A DNA stretch of 18,630 nt, taken from assembly GCA_030045215.1 (NCBI GenBank), contig JASIBJ010000376.1:1-18630 (forward strand), written 5' to 3'. The notes below the pieces were generated by a model. The model did not search any database and was not told where the DNA came from. It saw only the letters and a program-made list of their open reading frames with translations. The translations under genes and the position numbers were made by a program. Source of the stretch: Streptosporangiaceae bacterium. Its GTDB lineage: Bacteria; Actinomycetota; Actinomycetes; Streptosporangiales; Streptosporangiaceae. Positions 1-7,375 of this stretch are shown piece after piece; the stretch's first letter is position 1; each line of letters begins with the position of its first letter.

Positions 1-221
1 GGCCAGTCCGGGCAGCCGAGGCCGGACTGGCTGAGCCGGACCGCTGCGCCGGTCAAGATGATCAGGGCGGAGGTGATGACTCCAGCCAGGGCCCACCGGC
101 GCATGGCCGCCGGTGAGGGCGCCAGGAGTGCATCGCGGCAGCCGCGGGCGAACGACGCGAGGGCTGCCGTGCTGATGGCCGGGCGTTCCGGCGTGGCGGG
201 GGGTGCTGACACGGACTCCAT
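1..221 (-). CDS. ctaA: Heme A synthase (COX15/CtaA family), N-terminal fragment cut by the window edge
   Basis: Only the first 73 codons are inside the window; the gene continues past position 1. The visible part has an unstructured, Ala/Pro-rich N-terminus of about 40 residues, then a first membrane segment (about residues 43-61) ending in GAAVRLSQSGLGCPDW, the hallmark after helix 1 of COX15/CtaA proteins. CtaA oxidises the C8 methyl of heme O to a formyl group, making heme A for aa3-type cytochrome oxidase in the membrane. The start is the ATG at 221; no clear Shine-Dalgarno precedes it, and an internal ATG at residue 40 is an alternative. The gene lies 38 nt downstream of the EamA gene and downstream of an ABC-2 exporter. 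An ABC-2 pair next to ctaA is, as I recall, also seen in mycobacteria. The identification rests on the short motif alone, but that motif is distinctive. Confidence 0.85.
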   Translation of the reverse strand, partial: MESVSAPPATPERPAISTAALASFARGCRDALLAPSPAAMRRWALAGVITSALIILTGAAVRLSQSGLGCPDW

Positions 222-259
222 GTTAGGAGGCGACTCTGGCTTGCCGGAACCGGCCACTG

Positions 260-1219
260 TCAGCCGGTCAGCGGGCCGCTCGGGCGCCGCTGCAGCCGGG
301 AAGCGCCCGCGCAGGCGATGATCACCAGCACGATCGCGAGCCACTGCCGTGCCACCAGCGTCTCGCTGAGCAGCACGATGCCGACCAGCGCGGCGACAGC
401 GGGCTCCAGGCTCATCCAGATGCCGAACGTCGCGGTCGGTACCCGCCGCAGCGCCTCGAGCTCAAGCCGGTAAGGGATGACCGAGGACAGTAGCCCGATC
501 GCCAGGCCGGCGAAGATGACCGACGGGTGCAGCAGCGCCCCGCCCGCCTCGGCTATCGCCGGCCCGGTGACCACCGCCGCGCCGACGATCATCGCGATCG
601 TCAGTCCCGAGGCACCGCGGAACCGTCGTCCCGTCGCCCTGGACAGCACAATGTAAAGAGCCCAGCAGGTCGCCGCGAGCAGGCCGAACGCGATCCCCGT
701 CCCCTGCGTGGACAGGCCGGCCAGGCCGCCGGAAGTGGCTGCGCTACTGGCCAGGGTGGTCCCGCCCCTGGTGAGCAGCAAGACTCCGCCGGCGGCCAGC
801 ACGATCCACACGATGTCGAGCCACCGCCGGGACGACGCGACCGCAACCGCCAGCGGGCCGAGGAACTCGATCGTGACCGCCACGCCCAGCGGGATCCGGG
901 CGAACGACTGGTAGATCGAGTAGTTCATCGCGCCGAGGACCAGGCCGAATGCCAGCGCCACGGCCAGGTCGCGCCAGGCCCGGCTGGAGATCAGGTCGGC
1001 CACGACCCCGGTTACGGCCCGGCCGCCGAGCGCCGCCAGGATCAGCGCCGCCCACCACAGCCGCATGCCGGTCATGCCGGCCGGGCCAACCTGGCTGAAC
1101 AGCCGCCCAGCCAGGCCGGCGCCGACCTGAACCGAGCTGATGCCGGTGAACACCACCAGCGATGGCGGGGGCGCGGTCAGCGACGACCGCTCGCGTAGCG
1201 CCCGGTCATGAACGCTCAC
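260..1219 (-). CDS. EamA/DMT-superfamily exporter, RhtA-like
   Basis: The product is a 319-residue inner-membrane protein with about ten hydrophobic segments in two EamA-type halves. The segments SVIPYRLELEAL and FGIWMSLEPAVAALVG (about residues 246-280) closely resemble the second half of RhtA, the threonine/homoserine exporter. YQSFARIPLGVAVTIEFLGP (about 103-122) is the matching motif in the first half. Family knowledge suggests proton-driven efflux of amino acids or other small metabolites; the substrate cannot be read from sequence. I chose the GTG at 1219 because it overlaps the upstream permease stop as GTGA, a typical translational-coupling arrangement. A longer frame opens at 1273 but its extra 18 residues are charged, non-conserved and lie inside the permease gene. 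It sits between the ABC-2 permease and ctaA, apparently co-transcribed. Confidence 0.88.
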   Translation of the reverse strand: MSVHDRALRERSSLTAPPPSLVVFTGISSVQVGAGLAGRLFSQVGPAGMTGMRLWWAALILAALGGRAVTGVVADLISSRAWRDLAVALAFGLVLGAMNYSIYQSFARIPLGVAVTIEFLGPLAVAVASSRRWLDIVWIVLAAGGVLLLTRGGTTLASSAATSGGLAGLSTQGTGIAFGLLAATCWALYIVLSRATGRRFRGASGLTIAMIVGAAVVTGPAIAEAGGALLHPSVIFAGLAIGLLSSVIPYRLELEALRRVPTATFGIWMSLEPAVAALVGIVLLSETLVARQWLAIVLVIIACAGASRLQRRPSGPLTG

Positions 1220-2001
1220 TCCCAGCGGAAGGTCCTGACCGCCAGCGTGATCCCGGCCGCGGCCCAGACGCACAGCACCAGCAGGTCGGCGACCGGCAGG
1301 CCCCCGGAGTGCGACAGCAGCGAGCGCAGCCCGTCCGACAGCGCGTCCGCGGGCAGCAGCTTGAGCACCGGACGGGCCGCGGCGGGGAACTTGGTCAGCG
1401 GGAACAGGATTCCGCCCAGGCCCAGCATGATCAGGTAGAGCAGGTTCGCCGCGGCGAGCGTTCCCTCCGCCCGCATCGTCCCTGCCAGCAGCATCGCCAG
1501 CCCGCTGAAGGCGGCGGTGCCGGCCAGCAGCAGGACGGGCACCCCGATCACGGCGACGCCGGCCGCGTGCGGCGACCAGCCGAGCAGCGCACCAACGGCC
1601 AGCACCAGGGCAGCCTGGGCTAGCTCCACTGTCAGCACCGTCATCGTCTTGGCCGCGATCAGGCCCTGGCGGGACAACGGCGAGGCGCCAAGCCGCTTCA
1701 GGACGCCGTAGCGGCGCTCGAATCCGGTCCCGATGGCCAGGCTCGTGAACGCGGTGGACAACACGGCCAGGGCCAGGATGCCGGGCACCACAAAGTCGAT
1801 CCGGCTGCCGGTGCCGACGCTGACGAGTGCCTCGTGACCGAATAGGACTAGCAGCAGCACCGGGATGATCAGCGTCAGGATCAGCTGCTCGCCGTTGCGG
1901 ACGAGCGTGCGCAGCTCCAGCGACGCCTGGGCCGCGACCATCTTGCGTAGCGGGGCGGCGCCCGGTGCGGGGGTCGGCCAGGTCTGGCTCAGGTCGGTCA
2001 T
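1216..2001 (-). CDS. ABC-2 type transporter permease (exporter)
   Basis: The product is a 261-residue membrane protein with about six hydrophobic segments: a first helix around residues 40-56, four central helices and a last one near the C-terminus. The segment FERRYGVLKRLGASPLSR (about 94-111) is typical of ABC-2/DrrB-like permeases of drug or lipid exporters. It should form the membrane channel for the ATPase encoded immediately upstream, whose stop lies 13 nt before this ATG. The gene ends in a 4-nt overlap with the EamA gene. ABC-2 exporters of this kind next to ctaA are often annotated as antibiotic transporters, but no substrate is established here; a link to heme or cytochrome assembly is only inferred from position. 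Confidence 0.88.
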   Translation of the reverse strand: MTDLSQTWPTPAPGAAPLRKMVAAQASLELRTLVRNGEQLILTLIIPVLLLVLFGHEALVSVGTGSRIDFVVPGILALAVLSTAFTSLAIGTGFERRYGVLKRLGASPLSRQGLIAAKTMTVLTVELAQAALVLAVGALLGWSPHAAGVAVIGVPVLLLAGTAAFSGLAMLLAGTMRAEGTLAAANLLYLIMLGLGGILFPLTKFPAAARPVLKLLPADALSDGLRSLLSHSGGLPVADLLVLCVWAAAGITLAVRTFRWE

Positions 2002-2014
2002 GTGGTCGCCGCCA

Positions 2015-2941
2015 CTACCCGCGCAGTTCGCGCCCAGTCAGCTCGAGGAAGACGTCCTCGAGGGAACGGCTCTCAATCTGCAGCCTGGCGGCCAGCACGC
2101 CGCGCTCGGCGCACCAGGCGGTGACCGCGGCGATCAGCTGCGGGTCGATCCCCTCAGGACGTTCGACCAGGTAGTGCCCGGCCGGCGATTCCTTGGCCGC
2201 CGAGCCGGCCGGCAGCGCGGCCAGCAGCCCGTCGGTGTCCAGGCCAGGTTCGGCGCGGAACCTGAGCTGTCCGGCCGTCCCGGTCAGCGAGGCGGGCGTA
2301 CCGTCGGCCACCACCCGGCCATGGTCCACGATCGCCACATGGTCGGCCAGCCGCTCGGCCTCCTCCATGTAGTGCGTGGCGAGGATCACGGCCGTGCCGG
2401 CCGCCCGCAGGTCGTCGATCAGCTCCCAGGTCGCGTGCCTGGCCTGCGGATCGAGCCCGGCCGTCGGCTCATCGAGGAAGACCAGTTCGGGGCGGCCGAC
2501 GATGGCCGCGGCCAGGGCGAGCCGCTGCTGCTGGCCGCCCGACAGCTGCCGGTAGGGGGTCCGGGCCGACTCGGTCAGCCCGAGCTTGGCGAGAAGCTGA
2601 GCCGGGTCAAGCGGACGGGCGTAGAAGCTCGCCATGACCCGCAGGTACTCGGCCGCCCGCACGGTCGTCGGCACGCCGCCTGACTGCAGCATGACTCCGA
2701 CCCGCGGGCGCAACTCGCGGGCCTCGGCGATGGGGTCGAGGCCAAGGACTCGCACCGTGCCGCCGTCCGGCCTCCTGTACCCCTCGCAGGTCTCGATCGT
2801 CGTGGTCTTCCCGGCCCCGTTGGGACCCAGGATCGCGGTCACCTGCGCCCGCTCGGCCCGCAGCGACAGGCCGGCCACGGCCGTGACGTTCCGGTAGCTC
2901 TTGACCAGGCCGTCGATTTCAACGGCCGGCGCGGTATTCAC
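2015..2941 (-). CDS. ABC-2 exporter ATP-binding protein
   Basis: The product is a 308-residue cytoplasmic ATPase. Visible motifs are Walker A GPNGAGKTT (39-47), a Q-loop glutamine in VMLQSGG (about 86), signature LSGGQQQR (133-140), Walker B LVFLDEP (153-159) and the H-loop histidine in ATHYMEEAE (about 190). The remaining C-terminal stretch (about 220-308) is the extension common in DrrA/CcmA-like ATPases. It energises the ABC-2 permease 13 nt downstream. The start is a GTG at 2941, 10 nt after the stop of the S10 peptidase gene; no good Shine-Dalgarno is seen, so translation may depend on coupling to that gene. The direction of transport is inferred as export from the ABC-2 partner. Confidence 0.92.
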   Translation of the reverse strand: MNTAPAVEIDGLVKSYRNVTAVAGLSLRAERAQVTAILGPNGAGKTTTIETCEGYRRPDGGTVRVLGLDPIAEARELRPRVGVMLQSGGVPTTVRAAEYLRVMASFYARPLDPAQLLAKLGLTESARTPYRQLSGGQQQRLALAAAIVGRPELVFLDEPTAGLDPQARHATWELIDDLRAAGTAVILATHYMEEAERLADHVAIVDHGRVVADGTPASLTGTAGQLRFRAEPGLDTDGLLAALPAGSAAKESPAGHYLVERPEGIDPQLIAAVTAWCAERGVLAARLQIESRSLEDVFLELTGRELRG

Positions 2942-2951
2942 GGACGCGAGT

Positions 2952-4475
2952 CTATGGCGCTGGCCTAACGAACTGGGCGAGCTCTTCCGACTGAGCGAGC
3001 CGGCTCGGCTCGTGCACGTACATCATGTGACCGGCCTCGTAGTAGCTGTAGTCGATGTTGGCAGTCAGTTCCCGGGGGATGGCCAGGTGCGCGAACGAGT
3101 ACTCGGCCGCGAAGTAGGGCGTGGCCAGATCGTAATAACCGCAGTCCACGTGCACGCGCATGTGCGGGTTCGTGCGCATCGCCTCGGCTAGCTTGTCCTG
3201 GACGAACACGTACTGGTTCTCGAACTCCTTGTAGGACCACGGACGCACCCGGTCGGTGAGAACTTCGTACGGCAGGTCACTGGAGTACCCGAGCTCGGCC
3301 CGGACGTAGTGGTTGAGCGCCGCCGCGTACGGGCCCATGATCGCGTCGATGGACGGGTCGTTTGACCACATCTCCCGCCCGTAGTCGGTGTCCCAGCCGG
3401 TGAACCGGCCATCGATGCGGCCCACCACCAGCCGCCGGTCCCGCAGCAGCTCGGTGAGGAACCTGACGTGTTCGGGCCGCAGGCTGACCCGGTCCAGGTA
3501 GTCGGCGGACAGCCCGGTTAGCTCGGCCAGCCGCGCGGCGGCGGCGGCCCGTTCCTCGTTGGTCAGCCGCCCGCCGCGGGCCAGCACGCGCGGGTAGTCG
3601 TGCTCGGCGTAGCTCTGCGCGTCCGCCAGCACCTCGCGCAGCGGCCGGTCACCAAGCTTGCCGTGGTAGTGCGCGACGGCGGCATAAGTCGGCAGGAAGA
3701 GCGGGTACGCCGTGTCGTTGCCGCCGCTGAAGTAGCCGGTGCCGAAGTCGAGCACGGCGGAAACGAGCATCAGGCCGTTGAGGTACAGCCCGTACCGCTC
3801 TTGCAGGTATCGCGCCAGGCCGGCCGCCCTGGTCGTGTCGTAGGACTCGCCGCACAGGTACTTGGGCGACATCCACCGGTCGTTGCGGCTCGTCCACAGG
3901 CGGATCACCTCGCCGACCGACTCGATGTCGCCGCCGTAGCCGTGGAAGTCCTTGGGCTTCTCGCCCTTGACCGCGCGCGAGTACCCGGTCGACACCGGGT
4001 CGATGAACACCAGGTCGCTGTGGCGCAGCAGGGTCTGCGCGTTATCGGCGAGGCCGTAGGGCGGTGGCAGCAGGTCGCCTGCGTCGCCCATGAGGACCCG
4101 GCGCGGGCCGAGCAGGCCCAGGTGGAGCCAGACGCTAGATGAGCCTGGCCCGCCGTTGAAGGCGAACGTGACCGGCCGGGAGCCGGGCTCGGCGTCGTCA
4201 GCCGTGTAGGCGACGAGGAAGACCTGGGCCTTCGCCTGCTGGCCATCGAACTTGTCGTCAGTGTGGCCTTCCAGGCGCAGCACCATCCGGCCGGCGGTGA
4301 CGGTGTAGGACAGCTCGGTTCCGTCAATCGTGATCGAGTGCTGAGTCGTGACGAGGTCGTCGGTCGGCTCAGCTTCCTTGGGCTCGGCGGTCTTCGGCTC
4401 TGCTGTCTTGGCCTGGGCGTCGGCCGCGCTGTCAGACTCGGTTGCTGGCTGGTGGTCCTCGGGCGTCTGCGTCAT
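2952..4475 (-). CDS. Peptidase S10 (serine carboxypeptidase-like) protein without a signal peptide
   Basis: The product is 507 residues with an alpha/beta-hydrolase peptidase S10 fold. The catalytic set is visible: oxyanion-hole motif FNGGPGSSS (106-114), nucleophile Ser211 in CGESYD, Asp449 in DCGYYDLATP and His483 in EAGHMMYVHEP. The family removes C-terminal residues from peptides, but many bacterial S10-like proteins are untested. The first 40 residues are low-complexity and hydrophilic, including three TAEPK/KEAEP-like repeats, with no hydrophobic core of a signal peptide, so the protein looks cytoplasmic. This differs from classic secreted or vacuolar carboxypeptidases. The start is the ATG at 4475; only a weak ribosome site is seen. 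It is 10 nt upstream of the ABC ATPase and may head that operon. Family assignment is firm; physiological substrate is unknown. Confidence 0.9.
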   Translation of the reverse strand: MTQTPEDHQPATESDSAADAQAKTAEPKTAEPKEAEPTDDLVTTQHSITIDGTELSYTVTAGRMVLRLEGHTDDKFDGQQAKAQVFLVAYTADDAEPGSRPVTFAFNGGPGSSSVWLHLGLLGPRRVLMGDAGDLLPPPYGLADNAQTLLRHSDLVFIDPVSTGYSRAVKGEKPKDFHGYGGDIESVGEVIRLWTSRNDRWMSPKYLCGESYDTTRAAGLARYLQERYGLYLNGLMLVSAVLDFGTGYFSGGNDTAYPLFLPTYAAVAHYHGKLGDRPLREVLADAQSYAEHDYPRVLARGGRLTNEERAAAAARLAELTGLSADYLDRVSLRPEHVRFLTELLRDRRLVVGRIDGRFTGWDTDYGREMWSNDPSIDAIMGPYAAALNHYVRAELGYSSDLPYEVLTDRVRPWSYKEFENQYVFVQDKLAEAMRTNPHMRVHVDCGYYDLATPYFAAEYSFAHLAIPRELTANIDYSYYEAGHMMYVHEPSRLAQSEELAQFVRPAP

Positions 4476-4527
4476 GCCAGCAGACTAGTGTGATTTGTTC
4501 CGGTTATCTGACCCGGGATACTCAGCC

Positions 4528-4540
4528 GCGGGGATCCCGC
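4528..4540. other. Short GC-rich stem-loop between the S1C protease and S10 peptidase genes
   Basis: A perfect 5-bp GC stem (GCGGG/CCCGC) with a 3-nt loop lies in the 145-nt gap at 4476-4620. It has no following T-run in either direction, so it is at best a weak factor-independent terminator for the S1C gene. The rest of the gap shows no gene and no convincing promoter. Confidence 0.25.
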
Positions 4541-4620
4541 CTTCACCGGGGACGGCCTGCCGGTAGCTGCGGCGCTATCCGGACGTCAGCAAGATCTTCG
4601 GGGAACTAGGGGTGCACCAG

Positions 4621-5565
4621 CTAGGCCGTGACCAGCTCAGACGGTTCGGCTATGACATCAACGAGAGCGCCGTTGCGCATGACGGTGATCGCCAGCGGCT
4701 GCCCTATCGCCTCGGTGAACATCAGTTTCTGCAGATCCTGACCCCTGGTCACCGGGGACCCGCCGGCCGTCAGCAGCAGATCGCCTGGCCGCAGGCCGGC
4801 CCGCGCCGCCGGGCTCCCCGCCATGACCTCGGACACCCGCAGCCCGCTGGACCGCCCGAACCTCTCGCGGTACTTGGCCGGCAGCGGGGTCGGCACGCTG
4901 GTGATGCCGAGGTAGGCGCGCCGGACCCGGCCATCACGCATCAGCGCCCCGATGATCTTGCGGGTGGTCGCGTTGATGGGGACCGCCAGGCCCAGGCCGA
5001 CGCCCGCCACGGCGGTGTTGATGCCGACAACACGGGCTCGTGAGTCGGCCAGCGCCCCGCCGGAGTTACCGGGGTTCAGCGCGGCATCGGTCTGGATGAC
5101 GTCCTCGACCAGCCGGGCCAGCGCGCCCGAGCCGGTCGGCAGGGAACGGCCGAGCGCGCTGACCACGCCCGCCGTGACCGAGCCGGTCAGGCCGAGCGGG
5201 CTGCCGACAGCGACGACCAGCTGGCCCACCACCAGGTCGTCGGCCTCACCGAGAACGGCCGGGTCGGGCGTCGCGATGTCGGCCCGCACGACGGCCAGAT
5301 CCGACAGCGGATCGGCGCCGACGACCCGGAACGCGGCGCTCGTGCCGTCGGCCAGCAGGGCCGTGCCGCGGTCGGCCCGGCCGACGACGTGCGCGTTGGT
5401 CAGCAGGAAGCCATCGGGCGTGTAGATGACGGCCGAGCCGAGGCCCTCGCCCCGGTAGCGGTCGCCCTGGTGCGGCACCCGCAGGCTCGCGACCTTAGGG
5501 GTCAGCGCGGCCGCGACCCCGGCAACGATCTGCGAGTACGCGTCGAGCGGTGTATCAGATGTCAT
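4621..5565 (-). CDS. HtrA/DegP-like S1C serine protease with PDZ domain, apparently cytosolic
   Basis: The product is 314 residues. A trypsin-like domain (about 12-215) shows the catalytic triad His59 in TNAHVV, Asp89 in SDLAVV and Ser168 in NPGNSGG. A single PDZ domain follows (about 220-308), with a GLRPGDLLL motif. HtrA proteases degrade or refold damaged proteins, and the PDZ domain recognises exposed C-termini. Most actinobacterial HtrA proteins carry a signal peptide or an N-terminal membrane anchor; this one starts directly at the protease domain with a hydrophilic leader, so it is predicted to be intracellular. The start is the ATG at 5565, preceded by promoter-like elements at 5576-5605. 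It is transcribed alone, with 145 nt to the S10 gene downstream and 282 nt to the amidohydrolase upstream. Confidence 0.9.
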   Translation of the reverse strand: MTSDTPLDAYSQIVAGVAAALTPKVASLRVPHQGDRYRGEGLGSAVIYTPDGFLLTNAHVVGRADRGTALLADGTSAAFRVVGADPLSDLAVVRADIATPDPAVLGEADDLVVGQLVVAVGSPLGLTGSVTAGVVSALGRSLPTGSGALARLVEDVIQTDAALNPGNSGGALADSRARVVGINTAVAGVGLGLAVPINATTRKIIGALMRDGRVRRAYLGITSVPTPLPAKYRERFGRSSGLRVSEVMAGSPAARAGLRPGDLLLTAGGSPVTRGQDLQKLMFTEAIGQPLAITVMRNGALVDVIAEPSELVTA

Positions 5566-5575
5566 GATGCCGTTC

Positions 5576-5605
5576 TCTCTACCGGGATTACAAGATTACA
5601 GTCAA
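5576..5605 (-). promoter_or_regulatory. Candidate promoter of the S1C protease gene
   Basis: On the minus strand TTGACT (5605-5600) resembles a -35 box. TAGAGA (5581-5576), 18 nt on, is a weak -10. This would start transcription only a few bases before the ATG at 5565, giving a very short leader. Two GATTACA copies on the plus strand (5586-5592 and 5594-5600) lie in the spacer and could be an operator. The prediction is by eye only. Confidence 0.35.
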
Positions 5606-5618
5606 GTCTCCGGAAAGT

Positions 5619-5649
5619 CATGCCGGGGCTGCAACCGGATCGCGGCATG
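5619..5649. repeat. Inverted repeat CATGCCG-N17-CGGCATG upstream of the S1C protease gene
   Basis: Perfect 7-bp arms at 5619-5625 and 5643-5649 are separated by 17 nt, so arm centres are 24 bp apart. It lies 14 nt or more upstream of the candidate -35 box of the S1C gene, a usual place for a regulator site. The surrounding gap (5566-5847) has no convincing gene; a 65-codon minus-strand frame at 5602-5799 has no recognisable features. Confidence 0.4.
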
Positions 5650-5806
5650 GAGCGGTCTCCAAACGCCACGGATCGGGACAACAGACGGAGGCAGGTTCGT
5701 GCACGGTGAATGGGGCAAAGACCGAAAAGCCGGATAATCCTTGACGGGACGTGCGCGGTGACGCGGGCACCGTGTACCGAGGTCAGGTCCGGATGGCAAA
5801 TTCGGG

Positions 5807-5819
5807 CACCGACTCGGTG
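5807..5819 (-). terminator. Weak stem-loop after the gamma-glutamyl hydrolase gene
   Basis: About 30 nt beyond the stop of the hydrolase gene is a 5-bp stem (CACCG/CGGTG) with a 3-nt loop. On the minus strand it is followed after a few bases by AATTT. It could end the five-gene catabolic operon, but the stem is short and the T-tract poor. Confidence 0.25.
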
Positions 5820-5847
5820 ACCGCGTTCCCGTCGAGTTAGCGCGTCC

Positions 5848-6579
5848 TCACGCGTTCGCCGGCACCCGGGTGGCCGCGGCTATCAGCCCGCTGAACAGGC
5901 TGAGATCATCGTCGGCCTCCGGGTGCCACTGCACCGCGAGCAGGAACGGTGACCCCTCGTTCCCGGCCTCGGGCTCGGCCGCCTCGATGACCCCGTCGTC
6001 GGTCCAGGCGGTCGCGATCAGGCCCGTGCCGAGCTTGTCCGCGGCCTGGTGATGGTGAGTCGGCACGGCCAGCTCGGTCCGGCCCAGCACCCGGGCCAGC
6101 CGTGAGCCGGGCGCGACGCTCACCTCGTGGCTGCCGTGTCCGGAGACGACCGGGGAGTGCGCGTCGCTGCTGACCACGTCAGGCAGGTGCTGGTGCAGGG
6201 TGCCGCCGAGCGCGACGTTGAGGACCTGCAGGCCCCGGCAGATGGCAAGCAGCGGCAGGCCGCGCGCGAGCGCTCCGTCGCACAGGGCAAACTCTGCCTC
6301 ATCCCGCGCCGCGTTGGCCGGATCGGTCGCCGGGTCCCTGACAGCGCCGTACCTGGCCGGGTCGACGTCACCGCCACCGGACAGGATCAGACCGTCGAGC
6401 CGGTCAAGGACGTCGCCGGTCCCAGGAACCGGCGGCAGCAGGACCGGCAGCCCGCCAGCCTGCGCGACCGCCTCGGCATACCGCCGCGGCAGCAGATTCA
6501 CCTGCACGCGTTCCCAGCTACCCCAGCTGGCCGGCTGGGCGTAGCAGCTGATACCGATGAGCGGGCTGATGCTGGGCAC
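5848..6579 (-). CDS. PuuD-like gamma-glutamyl hydrolase (class I glutamine amidotransferase-like, peptidase C26)
   Basis: The product is 243 residues with a class I glutamine amidotransferase-like fold. The nucleophile is Cys114 in LAICRGLQVLNV, and the histidine-glutamate pair is His219 and Glu221 in AVQWHPE. LILSGGGDVDP (about 64-74) is the oxyanion-region motif seen in PuuD and gamma-glutamyl-GABA hydrolases. In PuuD the enzyme splits the gamma-glutamyl amide bond, releasing glutamate and the amine-derived acid. Here it is the last gene of a ligase, aldehyde dehydrogenase and SDR cluster, matching a final deprotection step. The start is the GTG at 6579, 9 nt after the SDR stop; a GGAG lies unusually close to it, so initiation may be coupled. 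The exact substrate is inferred, not shown. Confidence 0.9.
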   Translation of the reverse strand: MPSISPLIGISCYAQPASWGSWERVQVNLLPRRYAEAVAQAGGLPVLLPPVPGTGDVLDRLDGLILSGGGDVDPARYGAVRDPATDPANAARDEAEFALCDGALARGLPLLAICRGLQVLNVALGGTLHQHLPDVVSSDAHSPVVSGHGSHEVSVAPGSRLARVLGRTELAVPTHHHQAADKLGTGLIATAWTDDGVIEAAEPEAGNEGSPFLLAVQWHPEADDDLSLFSGLIAAATRVPANA

Positions 6580-6588
6580 GGCTCCAGG

Positions 6589-7353
6589 TTACAGAGGAGT
6601 CACGTATGCACCGGAGATTCCCCCGTCGACGATGAACGACGACGCGGTGATGAACGAGGAGTCGTCGCTGGCCAGGAACGCGACCGCGGCGGCAATCTCC
6701 TCGGGCTCGCCGAATCGGCCCATCGGCACGTGGACCAGCCTCCTGGCGGCGCGCTCGGGGTCAGCGGCGAACAGTTCCTGCAGCATTGGCGTGTTGATCG
6801 GTCCGGGGCACAGCGCGTTCACGCGGATGCCGTCGCGGGCGAACTGGACGCCAAGCTCCCGGCTCATCGCCAGCACGCCGCCCTTAGACGCGGTGTAGGA
6901 GATCTGCGATGTGGCCGCGCCGAGGATGGCCACGAACGATGCGGTGTTGATGATCGACCCCTTGCCGGCCGCCCGCATGTGCGGCAGGACGTACTTGCAG
7001 CACAGGTACACCGACGTCAGGTTGATCTCCTGGACCCGCTGCCACGCGTCGAGCCCGGTGGTGAGGATCGAGTCGTCCTCGGGCGGTGAGATGCCGGCAT
7101 TGTTGAACGCGACGTCGATCCGGCCGAAGCGCTCGGCCACGCCGTCGAACAGCGCCTTGACCTGGTCCTCGTCGGCGACGTCGGCGGCCACGAACACCCC
7201 GTCGACCTCGGCCGCGACGGCCTTGCCCGCGGCGTCGTCGATGTCGACCGCCACGATGTTCGCGCCCTCGGCCGCCATGCGGCGAGCACTGGCCAGCCCG
7301 ATGCCGCTGCCTGCTCCGGTCACTACCACGACCCGATCCTGCAGACGCCGCAT
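6589..7353 (-). CDS. Short-chain dehydrogenase/reductase (classical SDR)
   Basis: The product is 254 residues, normal for a classical SDR. Visible features are the cofactor loop GAGSGIG (13-19), an acidic residue ending strand 2 (VDIDD, Asp37), which favours NAD(H), NNAG (84-87), active-site Asn111, Ser139, Tyr153 and Lys157 in the YTASK motif, and PGPINTPM after it. It oxidises an alcohol or reduces a carbonyl. In this operon it would plausibly oxidise a gamma-glutamyl amino alcohol to the aldehyde used by the neighbouring dehydrogenase. I chose the ATG at 7353 because a GGGAGGG site lies 8 nt upstream and the protein then begins as SDRs usually do. The ATG at 7374, 1 nt after the aldehyde dehydrogenase stop and behind an AGGAG, is a real alternative. 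M. tuberculosis Rv2857c occupies the same kind of cluster. Confidence 0.9.
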   Translation of the reverse strand: MRRLQDRVVVVTGAGSGIGLASARRMAAEGANIVAVDIDDAAGKAVAAEVDGVFVAADVADEDQVKALFDGVAERFGRIDVAFNNAGISPPEDDSILTTGLDAWQRVQEINLTSVYLCCKYVLPHMRAAGKGSIINTASFVAILGAATSQISYTASKGGVLAMSRELGVQFARDGIRVNALCPGPINTPMLQELFAADPERAARRLVHVPMGRFGEPEEIAAAVAFLASDDSSFITASSFIVDGGISGAYVTPL

Positions 7354-7375
7354 ATGCGCTTCCCTCCCGGTCATG

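Noticed and set aside
242..256. Near-palindrome GCCGG-AA-CCGGC between the EamA and ctaA genes as a terminator
   Set aside because: The 2-nt loop is too small and there is no T-run; such motifs are frequent by chance at this GC content.
1220..1273. Longer N-terminus for the EamA exporter
   Set aside because: The 18 extra residues are not hydrophobic or family-like and overlap the permease gene; the GTGA overlap at 1219 explains initiation better.
5602..5799. 65-codon minus-strand frame upstream of the S1C protease
   Set aside because: There is no ribosome site, motif or biased composition supporting translation; regulatory repeats lie within it.
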